Shown: piece by piece, positions 34,114 through 43,741 of the stretch | Numbering within the stretch: position 1 is the first letter of the stretch | Layout: every line of letters begins with the position of its first letter | NCBI RefSeq assembly: GCF_030160235.1 | Contig: NZ_BSNY01000012.1 | Location: forward strand, 434,001 to 498,000 | DNA length: 64,000 nt | Source: Mesorhizobium huakuii | GTDB taxonomy: Bacteria > Pseudomonadota > Alphaproteobacteria > Rhizobiales > Rhizobiaceae | Direction of reading: 5' to 3' | Made by a program: the position numbers and the translations under genes | Notes under the pieces: model-generated | Told to the model about the DNA's origin: nothing | What the model saw: only the letters and a program-made list of their open reading frames with translations | The model's database searches: none

Positions 34114-35100
34114 TCAAGTCCCTGCCTGATGCCGGCGTTCCAGCCATGAGTGAAGCGCCATCATGCCAAGGATGATCGCACCGATGAAGATGTTGTAGGC
34201 AAGGCCGGGCACGCCGATCAGCACAATGCCGTTGCGCATCACGCGCAGGATCAGGATGCCGAGCACCGTGCCGATGATGGTGCCGCGTCCGCCGGTCAGC
34301 GCCGTGCCGCCGATCACCACCATGGCGATGACTTCGAGTTCGTAGCCGGTGCCGCTGTTGGGATTGGCGGCCGACGTGCGCAGCGAGGAGATGACGCCGG
34401 CCAGCGAAGCCATGAGCGACGACAAGACGAACAGGCCGATCTTGACGCGGTTGACATTGACGCCACGGGCACGCGCTGCGTTGGGATTGCCGCCCGCCGC
34501 CTGGATCCAGTTCCCGACCCGGCTCTGCGTCAGCACATAGCCGAGCGCGATCGCAGCGGCGATGAACCAGAACAGCGACATGTAGATGCGGAATGGCCCG
34601 ATGAAGAAGTCGCCGACCAGCGCTTCCGCCAGCCAGCTGCCCTCGGCGCTCCAGGTGCGCTGCGGAAAACCGTCGGTGATGAAAAGCGCGCTGCCGCGCA
34701 CCACGAGCAGCATGCCGAGCGTTACCAGGAAGGACGGGATCTTGAGTTGCGTGACGAACCAGCCATTGACCAGGCCGATCAAGGCGGCAACCACCAGCGC
34801 GGCAACGAAGCCCATCTCCAGCGAGGTGACGCCGCTGTTGAACAGCGTCCACATCAGCACCGGCGAAAAGCCGAACAGGGAACCGACGGACAGGTCGAAT
34901 TCGCCTGATGTCATCAGCAAGGTCATGGCCAAAGCAATCAGGCCGAGTTCGACCGTGAAGGCCAGCGTGTTGGAGATGTTCTGCGGCGACAGGAAGTCAT
35001 GGTTGAAGCCCCAGAAAACGCCGATCTCGACGATGAGCAGCACAAAGGGACCGAATTCAGGCCGCGCAATCAGGCGTTGGACAAGCGAATGATTTTCCAC
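34114..35100 (-). CDS. Sugar ABC transporter permease (ribose type)
   Basis: Inner-membrane permease of 328 residues with eight to ten helices and the family segments LLMTSGEFDLSVGSLFGF, LKIPSFLVTLGMLLVVRG and AMVVIGGTALTGGRGTIIGT. GTG 35100 is taken as start because the protein reads into the usual N-terminal helix from there; the ribosome binding site is poor and a longer frame upstream is not permease-like. It lies between the binding-protein gene and the single-domain ATPase. Confidence 0.88.
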   Translation of the reverse strand: MENHSLVQRLIARPEFGPFVLLIVEIGVFWGFNHDFLSPQNISNTLAFTVELGLIALAMTLLMTSGEFDLSVGSLFGFSPVLMWTLFNSGVTSLEMGFVAALVVAALIGLVNGWFVTQLKIPSFLVTLGMLLVVRGSALFITDGFPQRTWSAEGSWLAEALVGDFFIGPFRIYMSLFWFIAAAIALGYVLTQSRVGNWIQAAGGNPNAARARGVNVNRVKIGLFVLSSLMASLAGVISSLRTSAANPNSGTGYELEVIAMVVIGGTALTGGRGTIIGTVLGILILRVMRNGIVLIGVPGLAYNIFIGAIILGMMALHSWLERRHQAGT

Positions 35101-35219
35101 TGGGAACCCGCGACATGGTTGGAATGAGCCGCGATCTCCACCGCATCGGATGGATAGGTCACGGCGCAGGAGATATCTGGCGCCGCGTGTCAGACGAGCG
35201 CGGCGCCAGGGATCGCGGT

Positions 35220-36155
35220 TTATTTGCCGGACAGGATCTTGTCGTAGACGCCGGCGGTGTCCTTCTCGTAGAGCGCGCCGGTGATGACGTTGAAGCCCGG
35301 GGGAATGCCTGACGCCGCCATGTTGGCGAGCGACAGCGCGACATAGCTGGTCGCCTGCGGGTCCTGCCACTGGCCGGCATTGACGTAGCCGTTCAGCACT
35401 TCCTGGGTGGTGTCGAGCGAATTGCCCCAGCCGACGACAGGGATTTCGCCCGGCTTGACGCCGACCTGGTCGAACACCCGCTTGATCGAGCCGGTGACGA
35501 GATCGCCCAGGCCGATGATGGCGTTGACCTTGCCCTTGTGGGCAGTGAGGTAGTCGACCATGCGGTTGATCACCTCGGCCTGATCGAGCGTCGCTTCGGT
35601 CACTTCATAGGTAATGCCGAGTGGTCCGAAGACGCTCTTGATGCCTTCCTCTTCCTGGACGCCATAAGTGGCGCCGGGGATCTCGACCGGCATCCAGACG
35701 AAGTCACCCTTCTTCACCAGGCCCTTGTCGACCAGATATTGCGCCCAGTGCTTGCCGAAGGTGACGTTGTCGCCGCCGACATAGGCATTGAAGTTGGCTT
35801 TTGGATCGGGCGTATTGAAGTTGATGATCGGGATGTTGGCCGCGCGGGCTTCCTTGACGATCTCGACAAGGCTGCCCGGATCTGGGCTGGTGGTGACGAT
35901 GCCATCGGCCTTGGCCGAGAGGGCGGCGCGAACCGCTTCCTGTTGGGAAGCGACATCACCGTTGTGGAACGACGTGTTGACGGTGTTGCCGGTGTCCTTG
36001 GCCCACTGCTTGGCGCCGGCCAGGAAGTAGGTCCAGACTGGGTCGGCCGGGCCGCCATGCGAAATCCAGTAGAAGGTCTTGGCCTGCGCGGCTGCCGGAA
36101 TGACCGTCAGCGCGACCAGCAGGCCGTAGAGCACAAGTCTCAGTCTTGTCAGCAT
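35220..36155 (-). CDS. Sugar ABC transporter substrate-binding protein (ribose type)
   Basis: Periplasmic binding protein of 311 residues. A Sec signal peptide (residues 1-24, ending AQAKT) is followed by the type I fold with FYWISHGGPADPVWTYFLAG, ADGIVTTSPDPGSLVEIVKE and IIGLGDLVTGSIKRVFDQVG. Start ATG 36155 has GGGAGGA eight bases upstream. It is the only binding protein for the two permeases around it. Ligand unknown; probably a mono- or small oligosaccharide. Confidence 0.92.
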   Translation of the reverse strand: MLTRLRLVLYGLLVALTVIPAAAQAKTFYWISHGGPADPVWTYFLAGAKQWAKDTGNTVNTSFHNGDVASQQEAVRAALSAKADGIVTTSPDPGSLVEIVKEARAANIPIINFNTPDPKANFNAYVGGDNVTFGKHWAQYLVDKGLVKKGDFVWMPVEIPGATYGVQEEEGIKSVFGPLGITYEVTEATLDQAEVINRMVDYLTAHKGKVNAIIGLGDLVTGSIKRVFDQVGVKPGEIPVVGWGNSLDTTQEVLNGYVNAGQWQDPQATSYVALSLANMAASGIPPGFNVITGALYEKDTAGVYDKILSGK

Positions 36156-36378
36156 TTGATTTCCTCCCGGTTGTAGATGATCCGTCGCCGTTCCGGCATC
36201 GGCCGGATTGCGTCTTTGCCAGCGCCGCTCGGATGCCTCAGAGCATTCCCTTTTTCGACGGATGGCAAGCCTCCATCTGCAGATGTAGTTGGCGCCTGAC
36301 GCGGCGCCATCAACGGTCCCATCAGATTGCATCAGTCGGGGTGATTTTTTCAGGACGCCGGATGATTGGCGTTGAGGC
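36156..36378. promoter_or_regulatory. Interval upstream of the sugar-binding protein gene
   Basis: About 220 bases without a gene between the second permease and the binding-protein gene. CATCTGCAGATG at 36275-36286 is a perfect 12-bp palindrome and could be a repressor site. The length suggests that the binding-protein gene has its own promoter and that the upstream permease and ATPase form a separate unit. Confidence 0.4.
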
Positions 36379-37413
36379 TCAGCCGGGCGGATTGTGCTGA
36401 TCGTGTCGGACACGCCGGCTGCGCCACAGCTTGACCAGCCGGTCGATCGCCAGGGCAAGCACGACCAGGGCGCCGGCGGCAAAGGTGCTCCACGCGGCAT
36501 CGACGCCAAGCATGCCCATGGCGCTGAGGATCACCTGGAGGATCAGCATGCCGATCGCGGCGCCGATGACGCTGCCGTGGCCGCCCGAAAGCGATGTGCC
36601 GCCGATGATGGCCGCCGCGATCGCCTGCAGCGCGAAATTGCTGCCTTCGCCAGGGGCAATGGCGCCATGCGTCCCGACATGGATCACCCCGGCCAGTCCC
36701 GCCATCGCGCCCATCAGAACCAGTGTCAGCAGCCGTACCTTGGAGGTTGGAATGCCGGCATAGGCGGCAGCCTGCGGATTGCTGCCCACGGCCTGGACGC
36801 GATAACCGAAGCGCGTGCGGTGAAGCACGGCATGCATCACGAGCGCCAGCAAGACAAAGACGATGGCCGTCGCCGGCACCATCAAGAACGCTTTGCCCGA
36901 CAGTGTCGTGAAGAAGCCGCTATCCAAGCCCGGCGGCACGATTGCCTGTCCCTTGCCGACGACCAGAGACAGGCCCTGGATCATCCACCATGTGCCGAGC
37001 GTCACCATCAGGGCCGGCAAACGCAGTGCGATCGCCAGCAGGCCGTTGATCAGGCCAAGGCAAGCGCCTGCCGCGACACTCGCCAGGCCGGCAAGCCATG
37101 GGTCCATTCCGGCAAGCATCAACAAGGCCGCGAAGGCCGCCGAGAGATGGAACACGGCACCCGCAGAAAGGTCGATTTCGCGGGCCGAGAGCACGAACAC
37201 CATGCCGATCGCCAGCAGGCCGGGCAGGGCGGCCTGGCCCAGCACCGAGAGCAGATTGGCTGGTTCGAGGAAAGAAGGGTTCAGCCAACCAAGCAGTGCG
37301 ACCAGCACGGCGAGCGCAACGGCAGCACCGGTCTCGGCCGGCAGGCGAATGCTGCGTCTGGTTTGATGGTTCACCGAGCCGGCAAGCGGCGGCGCGGTCT
37401 CTGTCCTGGTCAT
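36379..37413 (-). CDS. Sugar ABC transporter permease (ribose type), second
   Basis: Inner-membrane permease of 344 residues. Family segments are MVFVLSAREIDLSAGAVFHL, LRLPALMVTLGTWWMIQGLS and IAAAIIGGTSLSGGHGSVIG. The ATG at 37413 overlaps the ATPase stop by four bases and has GGGAG eight bases upstream. Next to it on the 3' side is a binding-protein gene, then another permease. The pairing with the double ATPase suggests an independent importer that shares the binding protein, or a two-permease complex. Confidence 0.9.
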   Translation of the reverse strand: MTRTETAPPLAGSVNHQTRRSIRLPAETGAAVALAVLVALLGWLNPSFLEPANLLSVLGQAALPGLLAIGMVFVLSAREIDLSAGAVFHLSAAFAALLMLAGMDPWLAGLASVAAGACLGLINGLLAIALRLPALMVTLGTWWMIQGLSLVVGKGQAIVPPGLDSGFFTTLSGKAFLMVPATAIVFVLLALVMHAVLHRTRFGYRVQAVGSNPQAAAYAGIPTSKVRLLTLVLMGAMAGLAGVIHVGTHGAIAPGEGSNFALQAIAAAIIGGTSLSGGHGSVIGAAIGMLILQVILSAMGMLGVDAAWSTFAAGALVVLALAIDRLVKLWRSRRVRHDQHNPPG

Positions 37414-38939
37414 GCCACGCTCTCCCGATTGCTCCGGCGGTTTTCGTCCGCCGGCTTGCCCGAAATGATCAGCTTCAGAAGCTTGCCCGCATCCATATCG
37501 TCGCCGGCGATTTCGCCGCCCAGTCTGCCCTGGTGGAAAGCCAGGATGCGATCGCAGAGCCCTGTCAGTTCGGACAGCTCGTTGGAATGCAAGAGCACAA
37601 TGCAGCCGCTGGCGGCCATCTGGCGGATCAGGGCGTAGATCTCCTGCTTGCCGCCGATGTCGATGCCGCGGGCAGGCTCGTCAAGCAGCACCACCTGCGG
37701 TCCGATCTCCAGCCATTTGGCGATGATCACCTTCTGCTGGCAACCAACCGAGAGTGATCCCGCCGGCATCTCCGGCGCGCTCCTGATGCGCAGTGCCTCG
37801 ATCTGCCGCGTGGCGCGGCCGCGCGCCGCCTTGGGCGAATACCAGCGCGATCCCCAGTCGCGTGCGCCGACGACGACGTTCGCCATGTTGAAGGCGATGG
37901 ATTTGTCCGGCATCAACCCGTTGCCGCGCTCGCCTGAAATCATGCAGATGTTGCGCCGCGCCGCTTCCGTCTGGGTCCTTGGCAAGCCGTCACCGTCGGG
38001 AAACCGCACCAGGCCTTGGCGCGGCTTGCGCAGCCCGAACAATAGGGCAAGCAGGTCCTGCGCTCCGGAACCGGCAAGCCCGAGAATCTCGCCTGCGCGG
38101 GCCGTCAGGCTCACCCCGAACAGACTGCCGCCGGTCAGCCCTTCGACGGTGATCTGCGGCCGCAGCGTGCCGGCAAGCGTCGGCAGGGTCCTGAACGGCA
38201 GCGGGAACAGCGACTGGCGCAACTGGCCGACCATCGCTTCCTCGGACGCCGTCAACTCCTGCCGCGCCTTTGACAGCACGTCACGGCCGTTACGGATCAC
38301 CGTCAGCTGATCGGCGATGGCAAGGGCGTCCCCGAGACGGTTCGACGCGTAGAGCATGCTCATGCCCCTGGCTTTCAGCCCCCGCAGCACGGCGAACAGC
38401 CGCTCGCTCCGGCGCTGGTCGAGCGCCGAATTCGGGTCGTCGAGGAGGAGCAGCCTCGGGTTTTCCAGAAGCGCGCGGGCGATCGCGACCAGTTGCCGTT
38501 CACCGGGCCCGAGATCGCCGAGCGGGGCATGGACGTCGACATCGAGAGCAAGCTGGCGAAGCAGTTCGCGGCTGCGTGCCTCCATCTCGCGCCGCGAGAT
38601 CAGCCCGTTGTGGAGCGGCTCGCGGTTGACGAAGAGATTGGCCAGCACCGGGCGCTCGGGAAATAGCCCCGGCTGTTGCAGGACCACGCCGATGCCGAGC
38701 TTGCGCGCCGCGTTGGGGCTGTCGATCGTCGCGGTCTTGCCATCGAATTCGATGATACCACGGTCCGGCCGGACAATGCCCGCCAGCACCTTGGTCAGCG
38801 TCGACTTGCCGGCGCCGCTTTCGCCGACCAGCGCGTGGATCGAGCCGCGCTCGACCACAAGGCTCATATCATCGAGCACCACCGTGCCGCCAAAGCGCCT
38901 GGCGACGTTGCGCACGAACAGAATCGGCGAATCGGACAT
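37410..38939 (-). CDS. Sugar ABC transporter ATP-binding protein, double domain (RbsA/MglA-like)
   Basis: Tandem ATPase of 509 residues. The first domain has Walker A GESGAGKST, but its signature is LGPGERQLVAIARAL and its Walker B reads LLLLDDPNSALD, with Asp where the catalytic Glu normally stands. The second domain has a broken Walker A (GLAGSGAQDLLAL), which is normal for this family, LSVGCQQKVIIAKWL and VVLLDEPARGID. Substitution of the catalytic residue in the first domain is not usual and may lower activity. Four-base overlap with the permease gene. Confidence 0.9.
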   Translation of the reverse strand: MSDSPILFVRNVARRFGGTVVLDDMSLVVERGSIHALVGESGAGKSTLTKVLAGIVRPDRGIIEFDGKTATIDSPNAARKLGIGVVLQQPGLFPERPVLANLFVNREPLHNGLISRREMEARSRELLRQLALDVDVHAPLGDLGPGERQLVAIARALLENPRLLLLDDPNSALDQRRSERLFAVLRGLKARGMSMLYASNRLGDALAIADQLTVIRNGRDVLSKARQELTASEEAMVGQLRQSLFPLPFRTLPTLAGTLRPQITVEGLTGGSLFGVSLTARAGEILGLAGSGAQDLLALLFGLRKPRQGLVRFPDGDGLPRTQTEAARRNICMISGERGNGLMPDKSIAFNMANVVVGARDWGSRWYSPKAARGRATRQIEALRIRSAPEMPAGSLSVGCQQKVIIAKWLEIGPQVVLLDEPARGIDIGGKQEIYALIRQMAASGCIVLLHSNELSELTGLCDRILAFHQGRLGGEIAGDDMDAGKLLKLIISGKPADENRRSNRESVA

Positions 38940-39042
38940 CGGAACGGCCCCCCGACCGCATCGCGATCTTGAAGCGGATTGTGTCCGCCGTCATCCGGGT
39001 TCCGCATAAAATTGTGTTGATTGCGGTCGTTTTGGATAGATT

Positions 39043-40200
39043 CTAGATCAGATCGGCCTTTGCCAGGTCGCGCATGAGATGGCTTGCGCCGTAGGTCCAG
39101 TGCGGGCAATCGGGCGACAGCCGCACCCGGTTGACCAGCGCGCCGAATTTTTCCGACGAGATTGTGACGATGTCGCCGACCTTGTGGGTAAACCCCTTGC
39201 CCTTCTCGCCACGGTCCTTCGATGGCACGAACATGGTGCCGAGATAGAGCGCCAGCCCGTCCGGATACTGGTGGTGCGGCCCCATCGCGGCGGCAACCAG
39301 CTCTTCCGGTGAACGGCTGATCTCGGCCATCGAGCTAGCGCCCTCCAGCGAGAAGCCATCCTCGCCCTCGACCTTGAGGCGCACCACGGCGCGCTTCACG
39401 TCGTCGATCGAGAACGTGTCGTCGAACAGGCGGATGAAGGGTCCAAGCGAGGCTGAAGCATTGTTGTCCTTGGCCTTGCCGAGCAGCAGTGCGGAGCGCC
39501 CTTCGACGTCGCGCAGATTGACGTCGTTGCCGATGGTGGCGCCGACGATCCTGCCGCTTGAGGCGGCGATCATGGCGATCTCCGGCTCCGGATTGTTCCA
39601 TGTCGACACCGGGTGCAGGCCGACATCGGCGCCGAAGCCGACCGAGGCCATCGGCTGGCACTTGGTGAAGATCTCGGCGTCGGGGCCGATGCCCACCTCG
39701 AGATATTGCGACCAGGCGCCACGCGCGATCAGCTTGGCCTTGATCTCCATGGCTTCCGGCGAACCGGGCTTGAGCTTCGAAAGGTCGTGGCCGATCAGCC
39801 CGGCAATGTCGGCGCGGATGGCGTCGGCCTTTTCCGCCGAGCCGCGCGCCTGTTCCTCGATCACCCGCTCGAGCAGGCTGACGACGAAGGTCACGCCCGA
39901 CGCCTTGACCGCCTGAAGGTCGACCGGGGAGAGGAGATAAGGTTTTGCCGGATCGCGCTTGACCTCGAAACTGTTGGCCGCGATGTCGTCGAGCGAGCCG
40001 ATCGGCTTGCCCTTGGCCGAGCGCACATGCCCTGCCGGATCGGCCATCTCGCAGATGTCTCGCACCGTCGGCGCCGCGCTCGAGGTGATGTCGAAGACGG
40101 TGCCGTCACGCACCGTGACGATCAGGGGATGGCGCACATCAGGTGATCGAGCGCGGCCGAGAAAGACGCCATCGCCAGGCAGAAACGTCATATTTGTCAT
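39043..40200 (-). CDS. Fumarylacetoacetate hydrolase (FAH) family protein
   Basis: Cytoplasmic C-C bond hydrolase or dehydratase of 385 residues, longer than the usual 280, of the form found in sugar-acid loci. Metal ligands are likely Glu in YLEVGIGPDAEIF and NNPEPEIAMI, and Asp in GATIGNDVNLRDVEGRSALL. In non-phosphorylative pathways such proteins split a 2,4-diketo-3-deoxy acid or dehydrate a 2-keto-3-deoxy acid. It lies between the two sugar gene groups, starting 92 bases after the mutarotase-like gene ends. Confidence 0.85.
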   Translation of the reverse strand: MTNMTFLPGDGVFLGRARSPDVRHPLIVTVRDGTVFDITSSAAPTVRDICEMADPAGHVRSAKGKPIGSLDDIAANSFEVKRDPAKPYLLSPVDLQAVKASGVTFVVSLLERVIEEQARGSAEKADAIRADIAGLIGHDLSKLKPGSPEAMEIKAKLIARGAWSQYLEVGIGPDAEIFTKCQPMASVGFGADVGLHPVSTWNNPEPEIAMIAASSGRIVGATIGNDVNLRDVEGRSALLLGKAKDNNASASLGPFIRLFDDTFSIDDVKRAVVRLKVEGEDGFSLEGASSMAEISRSPEELVAAAMGPHHQYPDGLALYLGTMFVPSKDRGEKGKGFTHKVGDIVTISSEKFGALVNRVRLSPDCPHWTYGASHLMRDLAKADLI

Positions 40201-40292
40201 TGAACTCTCGTCATTACGCAGGATGGTTCACTGTTATGTGGTGCGTATGGTCTCTTCAAGTCGACACGCCCTGAAGCAGCATGTGCCAAGCG

Positions 40293-41162
40293 CTACAGCT
40301 CGCCCCAGCGTAACCGCAAATGCGCGCTTGTCGATCCGCCTTTTTCCAGCGTGGTCAGGCCGCTGCCGTGATGGGCGTCCACCACATGCGAAACGGGTTC
40401 GAAGCAGAAGAAATCAGCGTCTCGTGACGGCGAATAGAGGACGAAGACATTCAGTGAGGGCGAAGCCTCGACCGTGACGACGATAGCGTCATCCGGCTGG
40501 ATGATCGAGGCGTGCCCGTTCCAGCCTTCGAAGGCATTGTTGATCCAGGCGTCGGGAAGCGGCGCGGCTTGCGAAAAATCCCAGTCCGGCCGGGAGGCTA
40601 GCGGCACCACCCCCGTCGGCAGGTGTCGTTCGTCCTCCAGCCAGACACTGTGCGCCGATGCTTGCAGCAAAGTGCGCGGGCGGCGCGGAAACCAGGGGTG
40701 GAAACCGAGCCCGTAGGGCAGGCGTATGGCGGCCCGGTTCTCGACCGCCAGCACGACGGACAGCGCGCCTTCCTCCAATGCATAGCGGACACTCGCATGG
40801 TAGCGGTAGGGTCCGATCGCCCCATCCTCCAGAACCAGCTCCAATTCAGTGCCCGTTCGCCTCGTCAACCGCCACGGCCTTTGAAATGCGTCGCCGTGGA
40901 GTGGGAACGGCTCGCCGTCGACATTGGGCTCTATCGCATGGAAGCGCCCGTCAAACTCGAAGCCTCCGCCGGAAATGCGGTTTGACCAGGGGATCAGCAG
41001 CTGGGACCCGAATTTCAGCAGCCCCCTCGATGGCTCAAGCAGAGGCGTGGGGGCTCGGCCGGGGCGGAGCGCGTCGTAGCGCAGGATGGCTGCACCCTCG
41101 CGCGGACGCACCACGAGGCTTGCACGCCCATCGGCAAGTTCGATCTCATCGCTATTGGTCAT
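40293..41162 (-). CDS. Aldose 1-epimerase family protein
   Basis: Galactose-mutarotase-like beta-sandwich of 289 residues. Visible family features are NRISGGGFEFDGR near the N-terminus, FPLHGDAF with the catalytic-type His, LGFHPWFP with the second His, and a late Glu in FFCFEPVSHVVDAH. It would interconvert the anomers of the imported sugar so that the dehydrogenase gets its preferred form. Start 41162 follows the SDR stop; a GTG- or ATG-type start at 41192 would overlap the SDR gene and neither has a strong ribosome binding site. Confidence 0.85.
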   Translation of the reverse strand: MTNSDEIELADGRASLVVRPREGAAILRYDALRPGRAPTPLLEPSRGLLKFGSQLLIPWSNRISGGGFEFDGRFHAIEPNVDGEPFPLHGDAFQRPWRLTRRTGTELELVLEDGAIGPYRYHASVRYALEEGALSVVLAVENRAAIRLPYGLGFHPWFPRRPRTLLQASAHSVWLEDERHLPTGVVPLASRPDWDFSQAAPLPDAWINNAFEGWNGHASIIQPDDAIVVTVEASPSLNVFVLYSPSRDADFFCFEPVSHVVDAHHGSGLTTLEKGGSTSAHLRLRWGEL

Positions 41163-41178
41163 TGAAAGGCCGCTCTGG

Positions 41179-41934
41179 CTACCATCCGCCATCGATGTTG
41201 ATGTTCTGGCCGCTGATCATGTCCGAGGCCGGAGAGACGAGGAACAGCACGAGATCGGCGATATGCTGCGGCTCGATGCGTCGCTTCAGGCTTTGGTTGG
41301 TGAGGATCCAGTCATTGTATTCCTCGAGCCGTTCTCCGAAGACGCGCTCCTCTGCCTCGGAAACGACGGCGCCGGGCGACACCGCGTTCACGGTGATGCC
41401 GTATGGCCCCAATTCCCGCGCCAGCGACTTGGTGAGTCCCAGCATGGCGCCCTTCGAGGCCACATAGGGCACGTAGCCCTCCCAGCGGCCGTTCAGCGTC
41501 ACTGAGCAGAAATTGACGATCCTGCCCTGACCCTTCTTCTTCATGCCAGGGGCGCAGGCGCGCGCCAGCGCGAAGGCGGCCGATGAATTCACACGGATCT
41601 GGTCCTCGTACTCGCCAAGTGAGAATTCCTCGAACGGACGGTTGATGATGAGTGCGGCGTTGTTGATCAGAATGTCGATCGTGCCTTCCTCGTCGGCGAG
41701 CGCCTTGACCGCTGACTCGGCTTCGGCCAGCCGGTTCAAGTCGCAACCGACGTAGATGACCGTACCCTTGTTTGCCGCCGCCAATTCCGCTGCGATTCCA
41801 GGCCCTTCCGCATTCTCCGGCCGATCAAGCAAAAGCACGCGCGCACCAGAGCGAGCAAGCGCGGCAGCCTGGGCTCGGCCGAGCGAACCCAGACCACCGG
41901 TGAGGAGCACAACTTTACCGGAAAGGTTCGTCAT
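41179..41934 (-). CDS. SDR family oxidoreductase, probable sugar 1-dehydrogenase
   Basis: Short-chain dehydrogenase of 251 residues with TGGLGSLGRA, NNAALIINRP, catalytic Ser in NFCSVTLNG and YVASKGAMLGLTKSL, and C-terminal NINIDGGW. In place of a solitary enzyme it is embedded between transporter and mutarotase genes, which points to oxidation of an imported aldose to its lactone. The neighbouring SMP-30 lactonase and enolase-type dehydratase support this. ATG 41934 is preferred to a GTG three bases up. Confidence 0.88.
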   Translation of the reverse strand: MTNLSGKVVLLTGGLGSLGRAQAAALARSGARVLLLDRPENAEGPGIAAELAAANKGTVIYVGCDLNRLAEAESAVKALADEEGTIDILINNAALIINRPFEEFSLGEYEDQIRVNSSAAFALARACAPGMKKKGQGRIVNFCSVTLNGRWEGYVPYVASKGAMLGLTKSLARELGPYGITVNAVSPGAVVSEAEERVFGERLEEYNDWILTNQSLKRRIEPQHIADLVLFLVSPASDMISGQNINIDGGW

Positions 41935-41949
41935 CACCGTTCCCGCTCC

Positions 41950-42681
41950 TCAAAGCACGTTATGGACTTCATCGATTGAGGTTTCCTCGATGCGTTTGTC
42001 GAGCACGACCTCGCCGCGCGCCATCGCGACCACGCGATCACAGCAATCAAAAACGTGGTGCATGTTGTGGCTGATGAAGACGCCGGTCACCCCTTGCGCC
42101 TTCAATCCACGCACAAAGCCGATGACCTTGCTGGTCTCCTTGACCGAAAGGTGATTGGTCGGCTCGTCGAGGATCATCACCTTCGATTTGAAGTGCATGG
42201 CCCGCGCGATGGCGACGCCCTGCCGCTGGCCGCCTGACAGTTCACCGACCAGTGCGTCGGGCGAGCGCAGATGCAGGTCGACATTGGCGATCGCCTTGAT
42301 GCTTTCGCTGCCCATCTTCTTCTGATCCAGTATGCCGACGCCGAACACGGAAAACAGCGTCGGCTCGCGGCCGATAAACAGGTTCCTGGCGATCGACATG
42401 GTGGGAACCATCGAATTGTACTGGTAGATGGTCTCGATACCGAGGTTCATCGCGTCGCGCGGCCTGGCGATCCGCACCGGTCTGCCTTCGACCAGGATCT
42501 CGCCCTCGTCGGCGGTATGGACGCCTGACAGAATGTTGATGAGCGTCGATTTGCCGGCGCCGTTGTCGCCGACCAGCCCAAGTGCCTCGCCGCGCTTCAG
42601 GTCGAGGCTCACGCCCTTCAACGCATGGACGCCGGAATACCATTTGTGGAGATTGCGGACGGAGATGATTGCGTCTTCCAT
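41950..42681 (-). CDS. Sugar ABC transporter ATP-binding protein, single domain
   Basis: Single-domain ATPase of 243 residues, FrcA-like, with GDNGAGKST, LSGGQRQGVAIARAM and VMILDEPTNHLSVKE. It begins three bases after the permease stop and precedes the SDR gene. It closely resembles the ATPase at 33319-34110, so the two sugar systems are probably related by duplication. Confidence 0.93.
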   Translation of the reverse strand: MEDAIISVRNLHKWYSGVHALKGVSLDLKRGEALGLVGDNGAGKSTLINILSGVHTADEGEILVEGRPVRIARPRDAMNLGIETIYQYNSMVPTMSIARNLFIGREPTLFSVFGVGILDQKKMGSESIKAIANVDLHLRSPDALVGELSGGQRQGVAIARAMHFKSKVMILDEPTNHLSVKETSKVIGFVRGLKAQGVTGVFISHNMHHVFDCCDRVVAMARGEVVLDKRIEETSIDEVHNVL

Positions 42682-42684
42682 GGC

Positions 42685-43662
42685 TCAGCCCTCCATCTTG
42701 ATCGCCTTGGCGCGCTTGCGCATCCAGGCATTGGCGACGACGGCGAAAATGGTCAGGAAGCCGATCGCGAATTTGAACCAGTTCGCGTCGACATTGGAGA
42801 GCACCAGCCCATTGTCGATGATACGGATGAGGATCGTGCCGATGATGCCGCCAGCGACCGTGCCGATGCCGCCTGCGAGCGAAGCGCCGCCGATAACCGC
42901 CGAGGCGACCGCCTGGAGTTCCAGACCTTCGCCGATCGAAGGCAAAGGAGAGCCCAGCCTCAGCACTTGCAACATGCCGGCGAAACCCGACAGCATCGAG
43001 CAAAGCACGAAGCATGCGAGTTTTACCCTCGCGGTCGGAATGCCCATCGAGGCGGCAGCCGGGTGGAAGCCGCCGGTGGCCTTTATCCAGTTGCCGAAAT
43101 TGGTTCTGGAAAGCATCAATGACGTCAGCAGGGCAATTCCCGCAAACCACAGGAACGACATGCGGAACATGTTGCCGGGGCCGACGAACGAGGTGAACAG
43201 CCAGTTCGGCAGATCGGCGGGAAGCAAGGGCGGAAACCCGCCCGAGACGACGATCGTCAGCGACCGGGCGATGAAAAGCATGCCGAGCGTGGTGATGAAG
43301 CTCGGGATCTCGAACCAGATCGTCACATAGCCGTTGATAAATCCGATCACCGCGCAAACGACAAGCCCGGCCAGCAAGGCAAGGGGGAAAGGCACCCCTT
43401 CGACCATGAGGACCGCCATGCACATCGGCATCAGTGCAAACACCGATCCAACCGACAGGTCGAACTCGCCGCTGATCATCAAGATCGTGACGCCGATGGC
43501 GACGAGGCCCGTTTCCGGCAGAATGCCGAGTATGCCGCGAAGGTTATCCTGGTTGAGGAATACGCCATTCGAGCGGATCTCGAAAATCACCACCAGAAGC
43601 ACCAGCAGGATCAGTCCCGCCAGTTCCGGCTTTTCCAGATAGGTCTTGAAGAGGCGTTTCAA
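42685..43662 (-). CDS. Sugar ABC transporter permease
   Basis: Ribose/fructose-type inner-membrane permease of 325 residues with ILMISGEFDLSVGSVFALMP, FEIPSFITTLGMLFIARS and ASAVIGGASLAGGIGTVAGG. TTG 43662 is taken as start because TGGAG stands seven bases upstream and the N-terminus KRLFKTYLEKPEL fits the family; an ATG-type frame start at 43728 would add 22 unrelated residues. It sits between binding protein and ATPase genes of the third sugar importer. Confidence 0.9.
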   Translation of the reverse strand: MKRLFKTYLEKPELAGLILLVLLVVIFEIRSNGVFLNQDNLRGILGILPETGLVAIGVTILMISGEFDLSVGSVFALMPMCMAVLMVEGVPFPLALLAGLVVCAVIGFINGYVTIWFEIPSFITTLGMLFIARSLTIVVSGGFPPLLPADLPNWLFTSFVGPGNMFRMSFLWFAGIALLTSLMLSRTNFGNWIKATGGFHPAAASMGIPTARVKLACFVLCSMLSGFAGMLQVLRLGSPLPSIGEGLELQAVASAVIGGASLAGGIGTVAGGIIGTILIRIIDNGLVLSNVDANWFKFAIGFLTIFAVVANAWMRKRAKAIKMEG

Positions 43663-43741
43663 GGCAGGGCTCCAGGAATTCGAGGCAAGGGACCACCCGG
43701 CAGTGCGAACACCGCCGGGTGAACACATGGCGGGCGTGGGC

